A DNA stretch of 64,000 nt from assembly GCA_023228465.1 (NCBI GenBank), contig JALOBC010000001.1, positions 159,254-223,253 of the forward strand. Direction: 5' to 3'. The DNA comes from Dokdonella sp. (GTDB lineage Bacteria > Pseudomonadota > Gammaproteobacteria > Xanthomonadales > Rhodanobacteraceae). Numbering within the stretch: position 1 is the stretch's first letter; each line of letters starts with the position of its first letter. The position numbers and the translations under genes were made by a program. This document shows, piece by piece, positions 26,503 through 36,261 of the stretch. The notes beneath the pieces were generated by a model. That model saw nothing but the letters and a program-made list of their open reading frames with translations, was not told where the DNA came from and did not search any database.

Positions 26503-28044
26503 GTGCCTGCACAACTGCGCCGGACCAGGATCATCGCCACGCTGGGCCCCGCCACCGATGGTGCCGGGGTTCTGGCGAGCCTGCTCGCCGAGGGCGTCGA
26601 TGTAGTGCGTCTGAATCTGTCCCACGGCGTGCCGGACGACCATCGCCGCCGCGCGGCGGCCGTGCGTGCGGCGGCCGATGGGCTCGGTCGCGAAGTGGCC
26701 CTGCTGTTCGACCTGCAGGGCCCCAAGATTCGCATCGAGCGCTTCCAGGACGGCGCGGTCGAACTTCGCCCCGGCCAGGGTTTCACGCTCGACTGCGCGG
26801 CCGACGCGCCGCCCGGCGACGCGAGCGGCGTCGGCGTCAGCTATGACGGCCTGTGGCGCGATGTCAGCGTGGGCGACGTGCTGCTGCTCGATGACGGCCT
26901 GATCTCGCTGGAAGTGAAGGCCATCGATGGCCGGCGCATCCATTGCCGGGTGTTGAATGGCGGGCGCCTGTCCGACCGCAAGGGCCTCAATCGGCAGGGC
27001 GGCGGACTGACCGTGGCGGCCCTGTCCGACAAGGATCGTGCGGACATCCGTCTGGCCGCCGAGCTGGGCGCCGATTTCCTTGCCGTATCGTTCGTCAAGA
27101 GCGCCGCCGACGTCGTCCAGGCACGCGCCCTGCTGCACGAGGCTGGCGGCGCGGCCGCGCTGGTCGCCAAGATCGAGCGCGCCGAGGCGATCGACAACCT
27201 CGATGAGATCATCGAGGCCGCCGAGGTGGTCATGGTTGCGCGCGGCGACCTGGGCGTGGAGATCGGCGATGCCGAGCTGCCTGGGCTGCAGAAGAAGATC
27301 ATCCGCGAAACCTTGGCGCGCAGCCGCGTGGTCATCACCGCCACGCAGATGATGCAGTCGATGGTCGAATCGCCGATGCCGACCCGGGCCGAGGTGCTCG
27401 ACGTCGCCAACGCGGTCATCGATGGCACCGATGCGGTCATGCTTTCAGCCGAGACAGCCACCGGTCGTCATCCATGCAAGGCGGTCGCGGCCATGCGTCG
27501 TGTCTGCCTGGGCGCCGAGCGTCAGTTCGAACCGGCCGACGACCTCAGCGTCGGCACCCATCGGCTCGCCCGCACCGACCAGGCGATCGCGCTGGCCGCC
27601 ATGTTCCTCGCCGCGCAGATCCAGGTCCGCGCGCTGGTGGCGCTGACCGAAAGCGGTGCCACGGCCCAGTGGCTGTCGCGCCACCGTTCGAGCGTGCCGA
27701 TCTTCGCCCTGTCGCGCAATGCCGGCGCGCGCCGACGCATGATGCTGTTCCGCGACGTGCATCCGGTCGCGTTCGACCCCGGCGTGTCCGATCCCACGCA
27801 CGCCGTGCGCGCCGCGATCCTGCATCTGCACCAGCGCGGTGATCTGGACGTGGAGGATCGCGTCATCATCACCAATGGCGACCATACCGGGCGCCTGGGC
27901 GGCACCAATACGCTGAAGCTGCTCAAGGTCGGGGCCGGCGGCATCGCCGAGGGCCTGGCCGATCTGAAGCCTTCGCGGGACCGTCGCAAGCCTGAACGGC
28001 CACGCCATGCGCCGGCGCCGGCTGCCGATGCGGCCGTAGAATGA
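26503..28044 (+). CDS. pyk: Pyruvate kinase
   Basis: Pyruvate kinase converts phosphoenolpyruvate to pyruvate with ATP formation. Visible motifs are RTRIIATLGPAT at the start, DLQGPKIRIERF, the metal-binding MVARGDLGVEIGDAELPGLQ, TATQMMQSM and PTRAEVLDVANAVIDGTDAV. The 513 residues exceed the usual 470-480 because of a proline- and arginine-rich C-terminal tail of about 25 residues (ending ADAAVE). The GTG start was chosen since the family opens with this sequence. The ribosome site is weak, so coupling to pgk is possible. Confidence 0.96.
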   Translation: MPAQLRRTRIIATLGPATDGAGVLASLLAEGVDVVRLNLSHGVPDDHRRRAAAVRAAADGLGREVALLFDLQGPKIRIERFQDGAVELRPGQGFTLDCAADAPPGDASGVGVSYDGLWRDVSVGDVLLLDDGLISLEVKAIDGRRIHCRVLNGGRLSDRKGLNRQGGGLTVAALSDKDRADIRLAAELGADFLAVSFVKSAADVVQARALLHEAGGAAALVAKIERAEAIDNLDEIIEAAEVVMVARGDLGVEIGDAELPGLQKKIIRETLARSRVVITATQMMQSMVESPMPTRAEVLDVANAVIDGTDAVMLSAETATGRHPCKAVAAMRRVCLGAERQFEPADDLSVGTHRLARTDQAIALAAMFLAAQIQVRALVALTESGATAQWLSRHRSSVPIFALSRNAGARRRMMLFRDVHPVAFDPGVSDPTHAVRAAILHLHQRGDLDVEDRVIITNGDHTGRLGGTNTLKLLKVGAGGIAEGLADLKPSRDRRKPERPRHAPAPAADAAVE

Positions 28045-28077
28045 GTCCACATGCAAATCCCAACGCGGAGGAACACC

Positions 28078-28530
28078 ATGATCCGACACGCACTGATTCT
28101 CCTGCTGGCTGCCGGTTGCGTCAGCGCCAGCGCCACGGCCCAGACCATGAGTGGAGCACTGCCCACTGTCGTACCCTCGGAGAAACTGGCGGACTGGTGG
28201 GTGATGGTGAACGACTCGCTGCAGGCGGAGGTTCCCAATTTCGGGCGCAACATCCAGACACCCGGCTGCGCCACGGTGTCCTTCGTCATCGAGCCGGACG
28301 GGCGCACCAGCACCATCAAGTTGCAGAAGGTCGCCCCCGAAGGCGACCTCGGCCGCATTGCCATGAGTGTTGCCGCGAACCTGCGTTTTGCGCCGACCGC
28401 CTTCAATGCGGCGCACCAGCGCGTGTTCAGCTGGCTGATCTTCCCCTTCAATCTGCCGGTCGAGAAGGCCGCGGCGACGGCTGTCATGCAGCAGTGCTAC
28501 GTCAAGGACCTCTCCTGGAAGGATCACTGA
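28078..28530 (+). CDS. Exported protein with TonB C-terminal-like domain
   Basis: The 150-residue product begins with a signal sequence (MIRHALILLLAAGCVSASATA) that may also read as a lipobox (LAAGC). The C-terminal part resembles a TonB_C domain: CATVSFVIEPDGRTSTIKL, AMSVAANLRFAP, then a hydrophobic strand. It lacks the proline-rich spacer of true TonB, so it is more likely a stand-alone periplasmic TonB_C-type protein than an energy transducer. GGAGG is seven bases before the ATG. It lies 33 bases after pyk, perhaps on the same transcript. Confidence 0.7.
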   Translation: MIRHALILLLAAGCVSASATAQTMSGALPTVVPSEKLADWWVMVNDSLQAEVPNFGRNIQTPGCATVSFVIEPDGRTSTIKLQKVAPEGDLGRIAMSVAANLRFAPTAFNAAHQRVFSWLIFPFNLPVEKAAATAVMQQCYVKDLSWKDH

Positions 28531-28635
28531 CGCCGGGCCGGCGGCGGCCCCGGCCACGCCGGGCGTTGCGCTGCGCAGCTGCGAGGTGCGCGCTCGCGTC
28601 GCACCGTGCGGGCGGCAGTCGGCTGCGATCTGGCC

Positions 28636-28641
28636 TATAAT
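28636..28641 (+). promoter_or_regulatory. -10 box upstream of the aldolase gene
   Basis: A perfect TATAAT lies 62 bases upstream of the aldolase GTG. No convincing -35 stands 16-18 bases before it, so it may depend on an activator. Confidence 0.4.
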
Positions 28642-28702
28642 CACGGGTTCCACTTTCGCCGCGGCGGTCGAACGGCCGCAGCCTGTATCGCACGGAGCTG
28701 AC

Positions 28703-29713
28703 GTGAGCATCGAACAACTTGAAAGCATCGCCCAGGCGATGGTTGCGCCGGGCAAGGGCATCATCGCCATCGACGAATCCCTCGGTACCATCAAGAAGCG
28801 CTTCGATTCGGTTGGTGTGCCGAACACCGAGGAGAATCGCCGCGCCTATCGCGAGATGCTGCTCACCACGCCCAGGCTCGGCGAGCACATATCCGGCGCG
28901 ATCCTCTTCGACGAAACCATCCGCCAGGCCACCAAGACCGGCGTGCCCTTCACGCGCATCCTCTCCGATGCCGGCGTCATTCCCGGCATCAAGGTGGACA
29001 AGGGCACCAAGCCGCTGGCCGGCTTCCCCGGTGAGTTGGTCACCGAGGGTCTGGACGGGTTGCGCGAGCGCCTCGCCGAATACGTGAAGCTCGGCGCCAG
29101 GTTCGCCAAGTGGCGCGCCGTCATCACCATCGGCGAGGACATCCCGAGTGGCACCTGCATCGAAGCCAACTCGCACGTGCTGGCGCGCTACGCCGCGCTG
29201 TGCCAGGAGGCCGGCCTGGTGCCGATGGTGGAGCCGGAAGTGCTGATGGACGGCGATCATGACATCGACGTCTGCTACGAGGTTACCGAAGCCACGCTGC
29301 GATCCCTGTTCGGCGCGCTCTACGAGCAGAACGTGATGCTGGAAGGCACCATCCTGAAGTGCAACATGGTCGTCCCCGGCAAGGCCTGCCCCGATCAGGC
29401 CGACGTCGAGGAGGTCGCCGAGGCCACGGTGCGCTGCCTGAAGGCTTCCGTGCCGGCGGCGCTTCCCGGCATCGTGTTCCTTTCCGGCGGGCAGTCCGAC
29501 GAGGACGCCACCGCCCATCTCAACGCCATGAACCAGATGGGTCCGCATCCCTGGCCGCTGTCCTTCTCCTACGGTCGCGCCATGCAATCGGCGGCGCTCA
29601 AGCTGTGGGGCAAGGACATGCAGGCCAACTACGACGAAGCGCAGGCCATGGTGGCGCTTCGCGCGAAGCAGAATGGCCTTGCCGCACTCGGCCAGTGGAA
29701 GCCCGGCGGCTGA
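28703..29713 (+). CDS. Class I fructose-bisphosphate aldolase
   Basis: This enzyme cleaves fructose 1,6-bisphosphate through a Schiff base. It is the animal-type class I aldolase, recognised by MVAPGKGIIAIDESLGTIKK, the active-site KWRAVI region, and the Schiff-base lysine in LEGTILKCNMV. The 336 residues are slightly shorter than the 360 of eukaryotic forms. The GTG with GGAG upstream was chosen and gives MSIEQLESIAQAM. A strong terminator follows, so it closes the glycolytic cluster. Confidence 0.96.
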   Translation: MSIEQLESIAQAMVAPGKGIIAIDESLGTIKKRFDSVGVPNTEENRRAYREMLLTTPRLGEHISGAILFDETIRQATKTGVPFTRILSDAGVIPGIKVDKGTKPLAGFPGELVTEGLDGLRERLAEYVKLGARFAKWRAVITIGEDIPSGTCIEANSHVLARYAALCQEAGLVPMVEPEVLMDGDHDIDVCYEVTEATLRSLFGALYEQNVMLEGTILKCNMVVPGKACPDQADVEEVAEATVRCLKASVPAALPGIVFLSGGQSDEDATAHLNAMNQMGPHPWPLSFSYGRAMQSAALKLWGKDMQANYDEAQAMVALRAKQNGLAALGQWKPGG

Positions 29714-29738
29714 TCGTCCGAGCAACGCCACGGGTCAG

Positions 29739-29769
29739 GAAAACGGGCGCCGCGGCGCCCGTTTTCTTT
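29739..29769 (+). terminator. Intrinsic terminator after the aldolase gene
   Basis: A 13-base-pair perfect stem, GAAAACGGGCGCC and its complement around GC, is followed by TTT within a TTTTCTTT tract. It begins 26 bases after the stop and is the clearest Rho-independent terminator in the window. Confidence 0.85.
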
Positions 29770-30074
29770 GCTCGCGTCGTTTGGTGGCTGCACGCTTTCC
29801 CGGGTTGGCATTTCGCGGCTACCATGGTGCGGCATCAATGCCTCACCATCCGCGCCGTCAAGCCATGACGTTCGCCTGAGGAGGCCGTGCACGCAAGCGG
29901 AACATGGATGCTCCGCAAGATGCCCCAGGCGCACCATCGCGAACGGCAGTCGCAAAGCGGCACGGCCTCGATGGGTGTCCGCTGCCGGGTTCACGGCCAT
30001 TGCCTCACGTGGCCAGGTGAGAATCGCCGGGTACGGCCTCCAGCAGCAACCGGTGGCCGCCGGCACCCACGCAC
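29770..30074. other. Gap between the aldolase terminator and catalase
   Basis: About 300 bases without a credible gene. Several open frames exist but have no ribosome site or recognisable protein. It presumably holds the catalase promoter; I see no clear -35/-10 pair. Confidence 0.5.
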
Positions 30075-30079
30075 AGGAG
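30075..30079 (+). promoter_or_regulatory. Ribosome binding site that decides the catalase start
   Basis: AGGAG stands one base before an ATG and seven bases before an in-frame GTG. Only the GTG has normal spacing. Confidence 0.55.
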
Positions 30080-30086
30080 AATGGCC

Positions 30087-31556
30087 GTGAACAAGACGAA
30101 ATCCGGTTCCACCATGAGCACCGGCGCGCCCGCGCCGAGCGACCGCAATTCGCTGACGCTGGGAGCGGACGGTCCGATCCTGCTCCACGACGTGCATTTC
30201 CTGGAGCAGATGGCGCACTTCAACCGCGAGAAGACCATCGAGCGCCAGCCGCACGCCAAGGGCGGCGGCGCCTTTGGCGTGTTCGAGACGACCGAAGACG
30301 TGTCGGCCTACACCCGGGCGGCGCTGTTCCAGCCGGGCGTCCGTACCGACATGCTGGCGCGTTTCTCGACCGTCGCCGGCGAGCAGGGCAGCCCGGACAC
30401 CTGGCGGGACGTGCGCGGCTTCTCGCTGAAGTTCTATACCGGCGAGGGCAACTACGACCTGGTGGGCAACAACACGCCGGTCTTCTTCGTGCGCGATCCG
30501 ATGAAGTTCCCGCACTTCATCCGCAGCCAGAAGCGCCTGCCCGACTCGGGGCTGCGTGACAACCACATGCAGTGGGACTTCTGGACCAGCAACCCGGAAA
30601 CCGCGCATCAGGTCACCTATCTCATGGGCGAGCGCGGCCTGCCGCGGAGCTGGCGGAACATGAACGGCTACGGCTCGCATACCTATATGTGGATCAATGC
30701 CGCCGGGGAGAAGTTCTGGGTCAAGTACCACTTTCATACCCGCCAGGGCATGGCATTCTTCTCCAACGAGGAGGCCGCGGCGATGGCCGGCAGCGACGCC
30801 GATTTCCACCGCCGCGACCTCTTTCAGGCGATCGCGCGCGGCGAGCACCCGGCCTGGGACCTGTCGGTGCAGATCATGCCTTATGCCGACGCGGCAAATT
30901 ACCGCTTCAATCCCTTCGATCTCACCAAGACCTGGCCGCATGCGGACTATCCACTGATCCGGGTCGGCACCATGACCCTGAACCGCAACCCGGAGAACTT
31001 CTTCGCCCAGATCGAACAGGCGGCGTTTTCGCCGGGCAATCTCGTGCCCGGCATCGGCCTGTCGCCCGACAAGATGCTGCTCGGCCGCGCCTTCGCCTAC
31101 AACGATGCGCAGCGCAACCGCATTGGCGCCAACTTCCACCAGTTGCCGGTCAACCAGCCGAAGGTGCCGGTCAACACCTACATGTTCGACGGCCCCATGG
31201 CCTACCAGCACAGCGGTGCCGCGCCGGTGTACGTGCCCAACAGCGGCGGGCGGGCGTGGGCCGACCAGACCGGGACGGTCGATGATGGATGGGAGGCGGA
31301 CGGCGAGATGGTGCGCAGCGCCTACACCCTGCGCGCCGACGATGACGACTTCACCCAGCCCGGCATCCTCGTGCGCGAAGTGTTCGACGACGGGCAGCGC
31401 ACGCGCCTGGTCGAGCAGGTCGCCGGCAGCCTCCTCGGTGGCGTCCGCGAGCCGGTCCTCGGCCGTGTCTTCGACTACTGGAAGGCCATCGACGCCGAAA
31501 CCGGTCGCCGCATCGAGGACAAGGTGCGTGCCGGCATGGGCCGCCCGCCGGCCTAG
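30087..31556 (+). CDS. Monofunctional haem catalase (small-subunit type)
   Basis: Catalase disproportionates hydrogen peroxide. The distal His is in [15 protein letters not shown], the distal Asn in [13 protein letters not shown], and the proximal haem-ligand Tyr in [15 protein letters not shown] (canonical RxFxYxDxxxxRxG). The 489 residues match the small-subunit clade, with an NADPH-binding-type C-terminal half. The GTG start was preferred to an ATG six bases upstream because of ribosome-site spacing. No signal peptide is seen, so it acts in the cytoplasm. An oxyR gene is not adjacent. Confidence 0.95.
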   Translation: MNKTKSGSTMSTGAPAPSDRNSLTLGADGPILLHDVHFLEQMAHFNREKTIERQPHAKGGGAFGVFETTEDVSAYTRAALFQPGVRTDMLARFSTVAGEQGSPDTWRDVRGFSLKFYTGEGNYDLVGNNTPVFFVRDPMKFPHFIRSQKRLPDSGLRDNHMQWDFWTSNPETAHQVTYLMGERGLPRSWRNMNGYGSHTYMWINAAGEKFWVKYHFHTRQGMAFFSNEEAAAMAGSDADFHRRDLFQAIARGEHPAWDLSVQIMPYADAANYRFNPFDLTKTWPHADYPLIRVGTMTLNRNPENFFAQIEQAAFSPGNLVPGIGLSPDKMLLGRAFAYNDAQRNRIGANFHQLPVNQPKVPVNTYMFDGPMAYQHSGAAPVYVPNSGGRAWADQTGTVDDGWEADGEMVRSAYTLRADDDDFTQPGILVREVFDDGQRTRLVEQVAGSLLGGVREPVLGRVFDYWKAIDAETGRRIEDKVRAGMGRPPA

Positions 31557-31918
31557 GTGTGGCGGGCGCCTGAGGGACGGGCAGGCGCGGAAGGGAACCG
31601 GGCCGCGGTGCATGGCATGCGTGGCGTGCAGGTGCATCGGCTGCATTGCCGCGCGCCCTGGCATGAGCGGCCGCCCTGCCGCGCGGCAATGCGTGGGCCG
31701 GGCGCCAGGCCTGCGCCGGCTCACGCGATGTCGTTGGCGAAGTTCAGTGGCGCATCCGGTTCGCAGGCACCCCGCGCCGCGTGTGGGGGCATGGCTTCGT
31801 CCTGTCCTTCCCGCGATGCACTTGTGCTTCACATGCGTGCCAGGAACGCGCCTGCGCCCGCCGGCGTGGGCGCCTGTACCATGGCGTTTCCGGGCTGCGT
31901 GACCGAGGAGTGACATCG
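31557..31918. other. Gap between catalase and the MFS-like gene
   Basis: About 360 bases without a supported gene. It holds the long inverted repeat annotated separately. I see no tRNA or clear promoter. Confidence 0.5.
31643..31692. repeat. Inverted repeat downstream of catalase
   Basis: GCATTGCCGCGCG is repeated as its exact complement 24 bases later, giving a 13-base-pair stem. It begins about 85 bases after the catalase stop and lacks a T-run. It could be a transcript-end structure or the remnant of a small mobile repeat. Confidence 0.5.
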
Positions 31919-33232
31919 ATGGCCGGGCAAGCCGCCGCTGAACGCCTGTACGCGCTGGTCGCCAACGAAGAAGACGCGCGCGTGTGCACCGACATCAGCG
32001 ACGCGGCCTGTCGTGAGGTGCCGGGCAATTTCCTGCGCATGGTCGGGGCCAATGTGCTGACCAAGATCGGCGATCTGCTGATCGACCCGAAGACGGTGCT
32101 GGCCTGGCTGGTGGTCGCGGTGGGTGCGCCCGCCGCGCTGGTCGGTATCCTGGTGCCGATCCGCGAATCGGGTTCGATGATCCCGCAGCTCGCGATCGGT
32201 GCCTGGGTGCGTCATTACCCGCTGCGCAAATGGTTCTGGGTGCTCGGCTCGGTGTTGCAGGGCATCGCCGCGGCCGCAATGGCGGCGGCGGTCTGGTGGC
32301 TCGAGGGTCCCGTGGCAGGTCTGGCCATCGTCGCGGGCCTGGCGGCTTTCAGCCTCAGCCGCGGCCTGTGCTCGGTGGCGATGAAGGATGTGCAGGGCAA
32401 GACCGTGCCGCGCGCGCGCCGCGGCCGCCAGGCGGGCCTGGCCGCGAGCCTCTCGGGGCTGGTCACGCTCGGCCTTGGCGTCGCCCTGCTCAGTGGTCGG
32501 AGCGATCCGGGCGTGGTTTTCTACACCGCGCTGCTGCTCGCGGCGGCCCTGTGCTGGTGGCTCGCCGCGGCGGTGTTCGCGCGCATCGAGGAGTTTCCGG
32601 GCGAGACTGCCGGCGGCGGCCATGCGCTGCGCGAGGCATGGCGCAACCTCGGCCTCCTGCGCACTGATGCGGACTTTCGCGGTTTCGTCCTGGCGCGAGC
32701 GCTGCTGATGGCCTCGGCGCTCGGCTCACCCTTCATCGTGCTGTTGGCCGAGCAGGGTTCGCGGCGCATGGCGCTGCTCGGCGGCTTCGTGCTGGCCTCC
32801 AGCCTGGCGAGTACGCTCAGCGCAAGCATCTGGGGCTTCCTGGCCGACACGTCCAGCCGCAAGGTGATGATCCGCGCTGGTGGCCTCGCCGCGCTGGTGT
32901 GCCTGCTCGTGCCGCTGTTCGCAGTGTCGCTCCCGAGCGCCGGGTTGCTGTGGATCTATCCCGTCGCATTTTTCGTGCTGGCCATCGCCCACGCCGGGGT
33001 GCGCATCGGGCGCAAGACCTATCTCGTGGACATGGCGCGCGGCAATCGGCGCACCGATTACACCGCGGTCAGCAACTCGGTGATCGGCGTGCTGCTGCTG
33101 GTGGTGGGCGCCTTCAGTTCCGCACTGGCCCTGTTGGGCGCAGCCTGGGCCCTGCTGCTGCTGGGTGTGATGGGGCTCGCCGGTGCGGTCATGTCCTGGC
33201 GCCTGCCCGAACTCGCCCACCGCAGCGGGTGA
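31919..33232 (+). CDS. MFS-like multi-pass transporter
   Basis: The 437-residue product has about 10 to 12 hydrophobic helices and a soluble N-terminal segment of roughly 40 residues (MAGQAAAERLYALVANEEDA). The short basic loops KTVPRARRGRQAG and LADTSSRKVMIRAGG between helices fit a major facilitator fold. No substrate-specific motif is recognisable. GAGGAG lies eight bases before the ATG, which settles the start. It converges with cysteine synthase, the stops being seven bases apart. Confidence 0.75.
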   Translation: MAGQAAAERLYALVANEEDARVCTDISDAACREVPGNFLRMVGANVLTKIGDLLIDPKTVLAWLVVAVGAPAALVGILVPIRESGSMIPQLAIGAWVRHYPLRKWFWVLGSVLQGIAAAAMAAAVWWLEGPVAGLAIVAGLAAFSLSRGLCSVAMKDVQGKTVPRARRGRQAGLAASLSGLVTLGLGVALLSGRSDPGVVFYTALLLAAALCWWLAAAVFARIEEFPGETAGGGHALREAWRNLGLLRTDADFRGFVLARALLMASALGSPFIVLLAEQGSRRMALLGGFVLASSLASTLSASIWGFLADTSSRKVMIRAGGLAALVCLLVPLFAVSLPSAGLLWIYPVAFFVLAIAHAGVRIGRKTYLVDMARGNRRTDYTAVSNSVIGVLLLVVGAFSSALALLGAAWALLLLGVMGLAGAVMSWRLPELAHRSG

Positions 33233-33239
33233 CGGCAGT

Positions 33240-34193
33240 CTACAGCGCCGCCAGCCAGCCCTCGTCGGAGCCTTCCTCGACATCCTCGAACAGGAACGTG
33301 GAAAGATAGCGCTCGCCCGTGTCGGGCAGCATGGCGAGCAGCACCGAATCGTCCGGCGCCGACCCGGCCACCTGCAGGGCTGCGGCGACGGTGGCGCCGG
33401 AGGAGAGCCCGGCGAAGATGCCTTCTTCTTCGGCCAGCCGGCGCGCGGTGTCACGCGCCACCACCTCGTCCACCTGCACGGTCGAGTGCGCGACCTTCCG
33501 TGACAGCACGCCGGGCAGGAAGTCCGGCGTCCAGCCCTGGATCCGGTGCGGGTGCCATTCCTCTCCGGCGAGTATTGCCGCCTGCGCGGGTTCGGCGGCG
33601 ATGATCTTCACTTCCGGGCGTGCCAGGCGCAGCATTTCGCCGACCCCGGTCAGTGTGCCGCCGGTGCCCCAGCCGGATACGAAGTAGTCAAGGCGCCGTC
33701 CGGCGAAATCGCGCAGGATCTCGGCTGCCGTGGTATTGCGATGCCAGGCCGGATTGGCTGCGTTCTCGAATTGTCGTGCCAGGAACCAGCCGTGCTTGGC
33801 GGCCAGTTCCTCGGCCTTGCGCACCATGCCGGCCCCGCGTGCGGCCGCCGGGGTCAGGATCACCCGCGCGCCATAGGCCCGCATCAGCTTGCGTCGCTCG
33901 ATGGAGAAGCTCTCCGTCATCACCGCGACGAAGTGGTAGCCGCGCGCCGCCGCGATCATCGCCAGCGCGATGCCGGTGTTGCCGGAAGTGGCCTCGACGA
34001 TGGTGTCGCCGGGCTTCAGCAGCTCTTTTTCCTCGGCATCCAGCACGATGGCCAGCGCCAGGCGGTCCTTGACCGACCCGCCAGGATTGAAGGATTCGAT
34101 CTTGGCGTACAGCGCGACGTGCGCCGGCGCCAGCCGGTGCAGCCGCACGATGGGCGTGTGTCCGATGGTGGAGAGGATGGAGTCGTGGATCAT
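33240..34193 (-). CDS. cysK: Cysteine synthase, O-acetylserine sulfhydrylase family
   Basis: This PLP enzyme makes cysteine from O-acetylserine and sulfide. The cofactor lysine lies in NPGGSVKDRLAL, the phosphate- and substrate-binding loops are TSGNTGIALAM and GWGTGGTLTG, and the late loop is GLSSGATVAAA. Length (317 aa) matches CysK. SIERRKLMRAYGA is also typical. The start giving MIHDSILSTIGHTPIVRL fits the family; longer frames do not. It is divergent from cysB, its expected regulator, across a 511-base gap. A cystathionine beta-synthase role is less likely, as the CBS domains are absent. Confidence 0.93.
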   Translation of the reverse strand: MIHDSILSTIGHTPIVRLHRLAPAHVALYAKIESFNPGGSVKDRLALAIVLDAEEKELLKPGDTIVEATSGNTGIALAMIAAARGYHFVAVMTESFSIERRKLMRAYGARVILTPAAARGAGMVRKAEELAAKHGWFLARQFENAANPAWHRNTTAAEILRDFAGRRLDYFVSGWGTGGTLTGVGEMLRLARPEVKIIAAEPAQAAILAGEEWHPHRIQGWTPDFLPGVLSRKVAHSTVQVDEVVARDTARRLAEEEGIFAGLSSGATVAAALQVAGSAPDDSVLLAMLPDTGERYLSTFLFEDVEEGSDEGWLAAL

Positions 34194-34704
34194 CTGGGCT
34201 GACGCAGTGGGCGAGGGAAGTGGCAGGATTGCAGCTGGCGGGTGAATCCAGTCCGATCGGAACGCGAGGCGATCGACTTCGCGGGTCTGGGTCTCAAGTG
34301 CAAGGCATCGGGACTGAAGCCCCTCCCACAGTGCCACAGTGGAGCACACTTCTGTGGGAGCGGCTTCGGCCGCGATGCGCCTGATCGGCACCCGGAGACG
34401 TCGGGACTGAAATCATTCCAACGGGCTGGCATCCGCGCTCCGTGCATCTGTCCCGGGTGCGGTTGCCGCGCAGCAATCGCCCACCGCTGCCGATGATTGT
34501 TGCGCCGCGCGGGCCGCGCCGCAAATTGCGGATCGGAACGTGCTCATTCCCGGGCGGAACCTTCGCTGCCGCGGGACGCGGAAAGGCGCGCGTCGAGGGC
34601 GAAGCGAAGGCGGAAGTCCATTGCATATGGACATCTGGACGGCCATATTCCATGGCGCTATGCTGCGCACGCAGCCGCCATGCCGCGCGGTGCCTGGATG
34701 TCCA
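34194..34704. other. cysK-cysB intergenic region
   Basis: About 510 bases between divergent genes. It contains a REP-like inverted pair and a degenerate third copy. CysB sites would be expected here but cannot be identified by eye. No additional gene is seen. Confidence 0.5.
34305..34378. repeat. REP-like inverted pair, copy 1
   Basis: The left arm runs GCATCGGGACTGAAGCCCCT then CCCACA. The right arm, TGTGGGAGCGGCTTCGGCCG then CGATGC, is its complement at more than 20 of 26 positions. The arms are separated by 22 bases. A third, degenerate arm (TCGGGACTGAAATCATTCCA) follows at about 34401. The same units recur near 44.6 kb. The core resembles Pseudomonas and Lysobacterales REP elements. Confidence 0.7.
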
Positions 34705-35703
34705 ATGACTCTCACCCAACTGCGCTGCATCGCGGCCATCGCCGATGCCGGCCTCAACATCACGCTTGCCGCCGAGCGTGTCCACGCGACCCAGCCCGGC
34801 TTGTCCAAGCAGCTGCGCCAGCTGGAGGACGCACTCGGCTTCCAGGTGTTCTCGCGCCGCGGCCGCAGCCTGACGGAAATCACGCCGCAGGGCGGCCAGG
34901 TGCTCGAACGCGCGCGCGTCATCCTTGCCGAGGCAGCCAACATCCGTGCGCTCGCGGCGAACCTGCGCAGCGACGCGCAGGGCGAGCTCAACATCGCCAC
35001 CACGCACACGCAGGCGCGGTTCGTCCTGCCAGCCGCGGTGGCGGCGCTCAAGAAGCGCTATCCGGCGGTGAGCGTGCATCTCAAGCCGCATGGTGATGCC
35101 GAGGTGATGGAGCGCCTTGCACGCGGCCAGGTGGATCTGGCCATCATCAGTACCAGTGGCGGCGAGCCATCCGCCGATGGCCTGGCGGTGCCGCTGTTCC
35201 GCTGGCGTCGCGCGGTGGTCGTGCCGCGCCCGCACCCGCTTGCGCGTGCCGCGCGGCCGCCCACCTTGGCGCAACTCGCCACGTACCCGCTGGTGAGCTA
35301 CGAATCCTCGCTACGCCCGGATTCCTCGTTGCGCCTTGCCTTCGCCGACACGGGTCTTGTGCCCAGCTTCGCCTGTACGGCGCGCGACGCGGATCTGATC
35401 AAGACCTACGTGCGCGCGGGGCTCGGCGTCGGCGTGCTGGCCGAGATGGCGCTCACGCCGGGCGACGCCGCAGACCTGGTGGCACTGGATGCCGCGCAAC
35501 TGTTTCCCGAGTGCACGACCTGGCTGGTGCTGCGCCGCGACCGCGTGCTGCGCAATCATGCCGCGGCCCTTGTGGAGCGGGTGGCGCCGCAGATCGACGG
35601 GCGCGAGTTGCGGCGTGTGCTCGCCGGTAATGCGCCGGCACGATGGCCGCCGCCACCCACCTGGCAGGCGCTGCGCGCGCGTTGGCCGGTTGCGGCGACC
35701 TGA
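34705..35703 (+). CDS. cysB: LysR-family transcriptional regulator CysB
   Basis: CysB activates sulfate assimilation and cysteine genes in response to N-acetylserine. The N-terminal helix-turn-helix (about 1-60) includes TLAAERVHATQPGLSKQLRQ. The effector domain has the CysB signature ATTHTQARFVLPAAV, then LVSYESSL and DADLIKTYVRAGLGVGVLA, which separate CysB/Cbl from other LysR proteins. The product is 332 residues (E. coli 324). Its location opposite cysK fits regulation of that gene. The ATG giving MTLTQLRCIAAIAD was chosen by similarity. Confidence 0.92.
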   Translation: MTLTQLRCIAAIADAGLNITLAAERVHATQPGLSKQLRQLEDALGFQVFSRRGRSLTEITPQGGQVLERARVILAEAANIRALAANLRSDAQGELNIATTHTQARFVLPAAVAALKKRYPAVSVHLKPHGDAEVMERLARGQVDLAIISTSGGEPSADGLAVPLFRWRRAVVVPRPHPLARAARPPTLAQLATYPLVSYESSLRPDSSLRLAFADTGLVPSFACTARDADLIKTYVRAGLGVGVLAEMALTPGDAADLVALDAAQLFPECTTWLVLRRDRVLRNHAAALVERVAPQIDGRELRRVLAGNAPARWPPPPTWQALRARWPVAAT

Positions 35704-35727
35704 GTGCCCCGAAGTGGCGCTGCCCGC

Positions 35728-36261
35728 TCAGCCGTCATGCGCGGCTGCGCGCCGCCAGGCAGCCGCCGTGTCGGCGCCGAAGCAACACAGCACGATGCGC
35801 CGCGGCGGCGCTTCGCCCGCGAGCCAGTCGCGCGCCTGGCACACGGCAATCGCGGCCGCCTGGTCCGGCGGATAGCCATACACGCCGCAACTGATCGCGG
35901 GAACGGCGATGCTGTCGATTCCGCCTTGTGCCGCCAGGGCGAAGGCGTTGCGATAGCAGGCGGCGAGCAGTGCGGCTTCGCCGTGCGATCCGCCGCGCCA
36001 GACCGGTCCGACCGTGTGGATCACGTAACGCGCCGGCAGGCGGAAGCCCGGCGTGATGCGCGCCTCGCCCGTGGGGCATCGAATCCCCGGTGACACCTCG
36101 GGCAGGGCGCGACATGCCTTCAGCAGTTCGGGGCCGGCGGCGCGATGGATGGCGCCGTCCACCCCGCCACCGCCGAGCAGGCCTTCATTCGCCGCATTCA
36201 CGATGGCATCGACCTGCAGGGTGGTGATGTCGGCTTGGATGACTTCCAGACCAGGCTTCAT
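35728..36261 (-). CDS. Macrodomain protein, O-acetyl-ADP-ribose deacetylase (YmdB type)
   Basis: The 177-residue protein is one macrodomain and aligns throughout with E. coli YmdB. The ADP-ribose site is visible in [35 protein letters not shown], and [13 protein letters not shown], which includes the catalytic Asn and the diphosphate loop. Such enzymes hydrolyse O-acetyl-ADP-ribose and ADP-ribosyl-carboxylates; E. coli YmdB also inhibits RNase III. No toxin or ADP-ribosyltransferase gene is adjacent. It is divergent from the GNAT gene. Confidence 0.93.
   Translation of the reverse strand: MKPGLEVIQADITTLQVDAIVNAANEGLLGGGGVDGAIHRAAGPELLKACRALPEVSPGIRCPTGEARITPGFRLPARYVIHTVGPVWRGGSHGEAALLAACYRNAFALAAQGGIDSIAVPAISCGVYGYPPDQAAAIAVCQARDWLAGEAPPRRIVLCCFGADTAAAWRRAAAHDG

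Noticed and set aside
27445-28827. A 460-codon frame opposite pyk and the TonB_C-like gene
   Set aside because: It spans unrelated coding regions and has no ribosome site or motif.
29768-30559. A frame running from the aldolase terminator into catalase
   Set aside because: It uses the wrong frame of the catalase gene and has no ribosome site.
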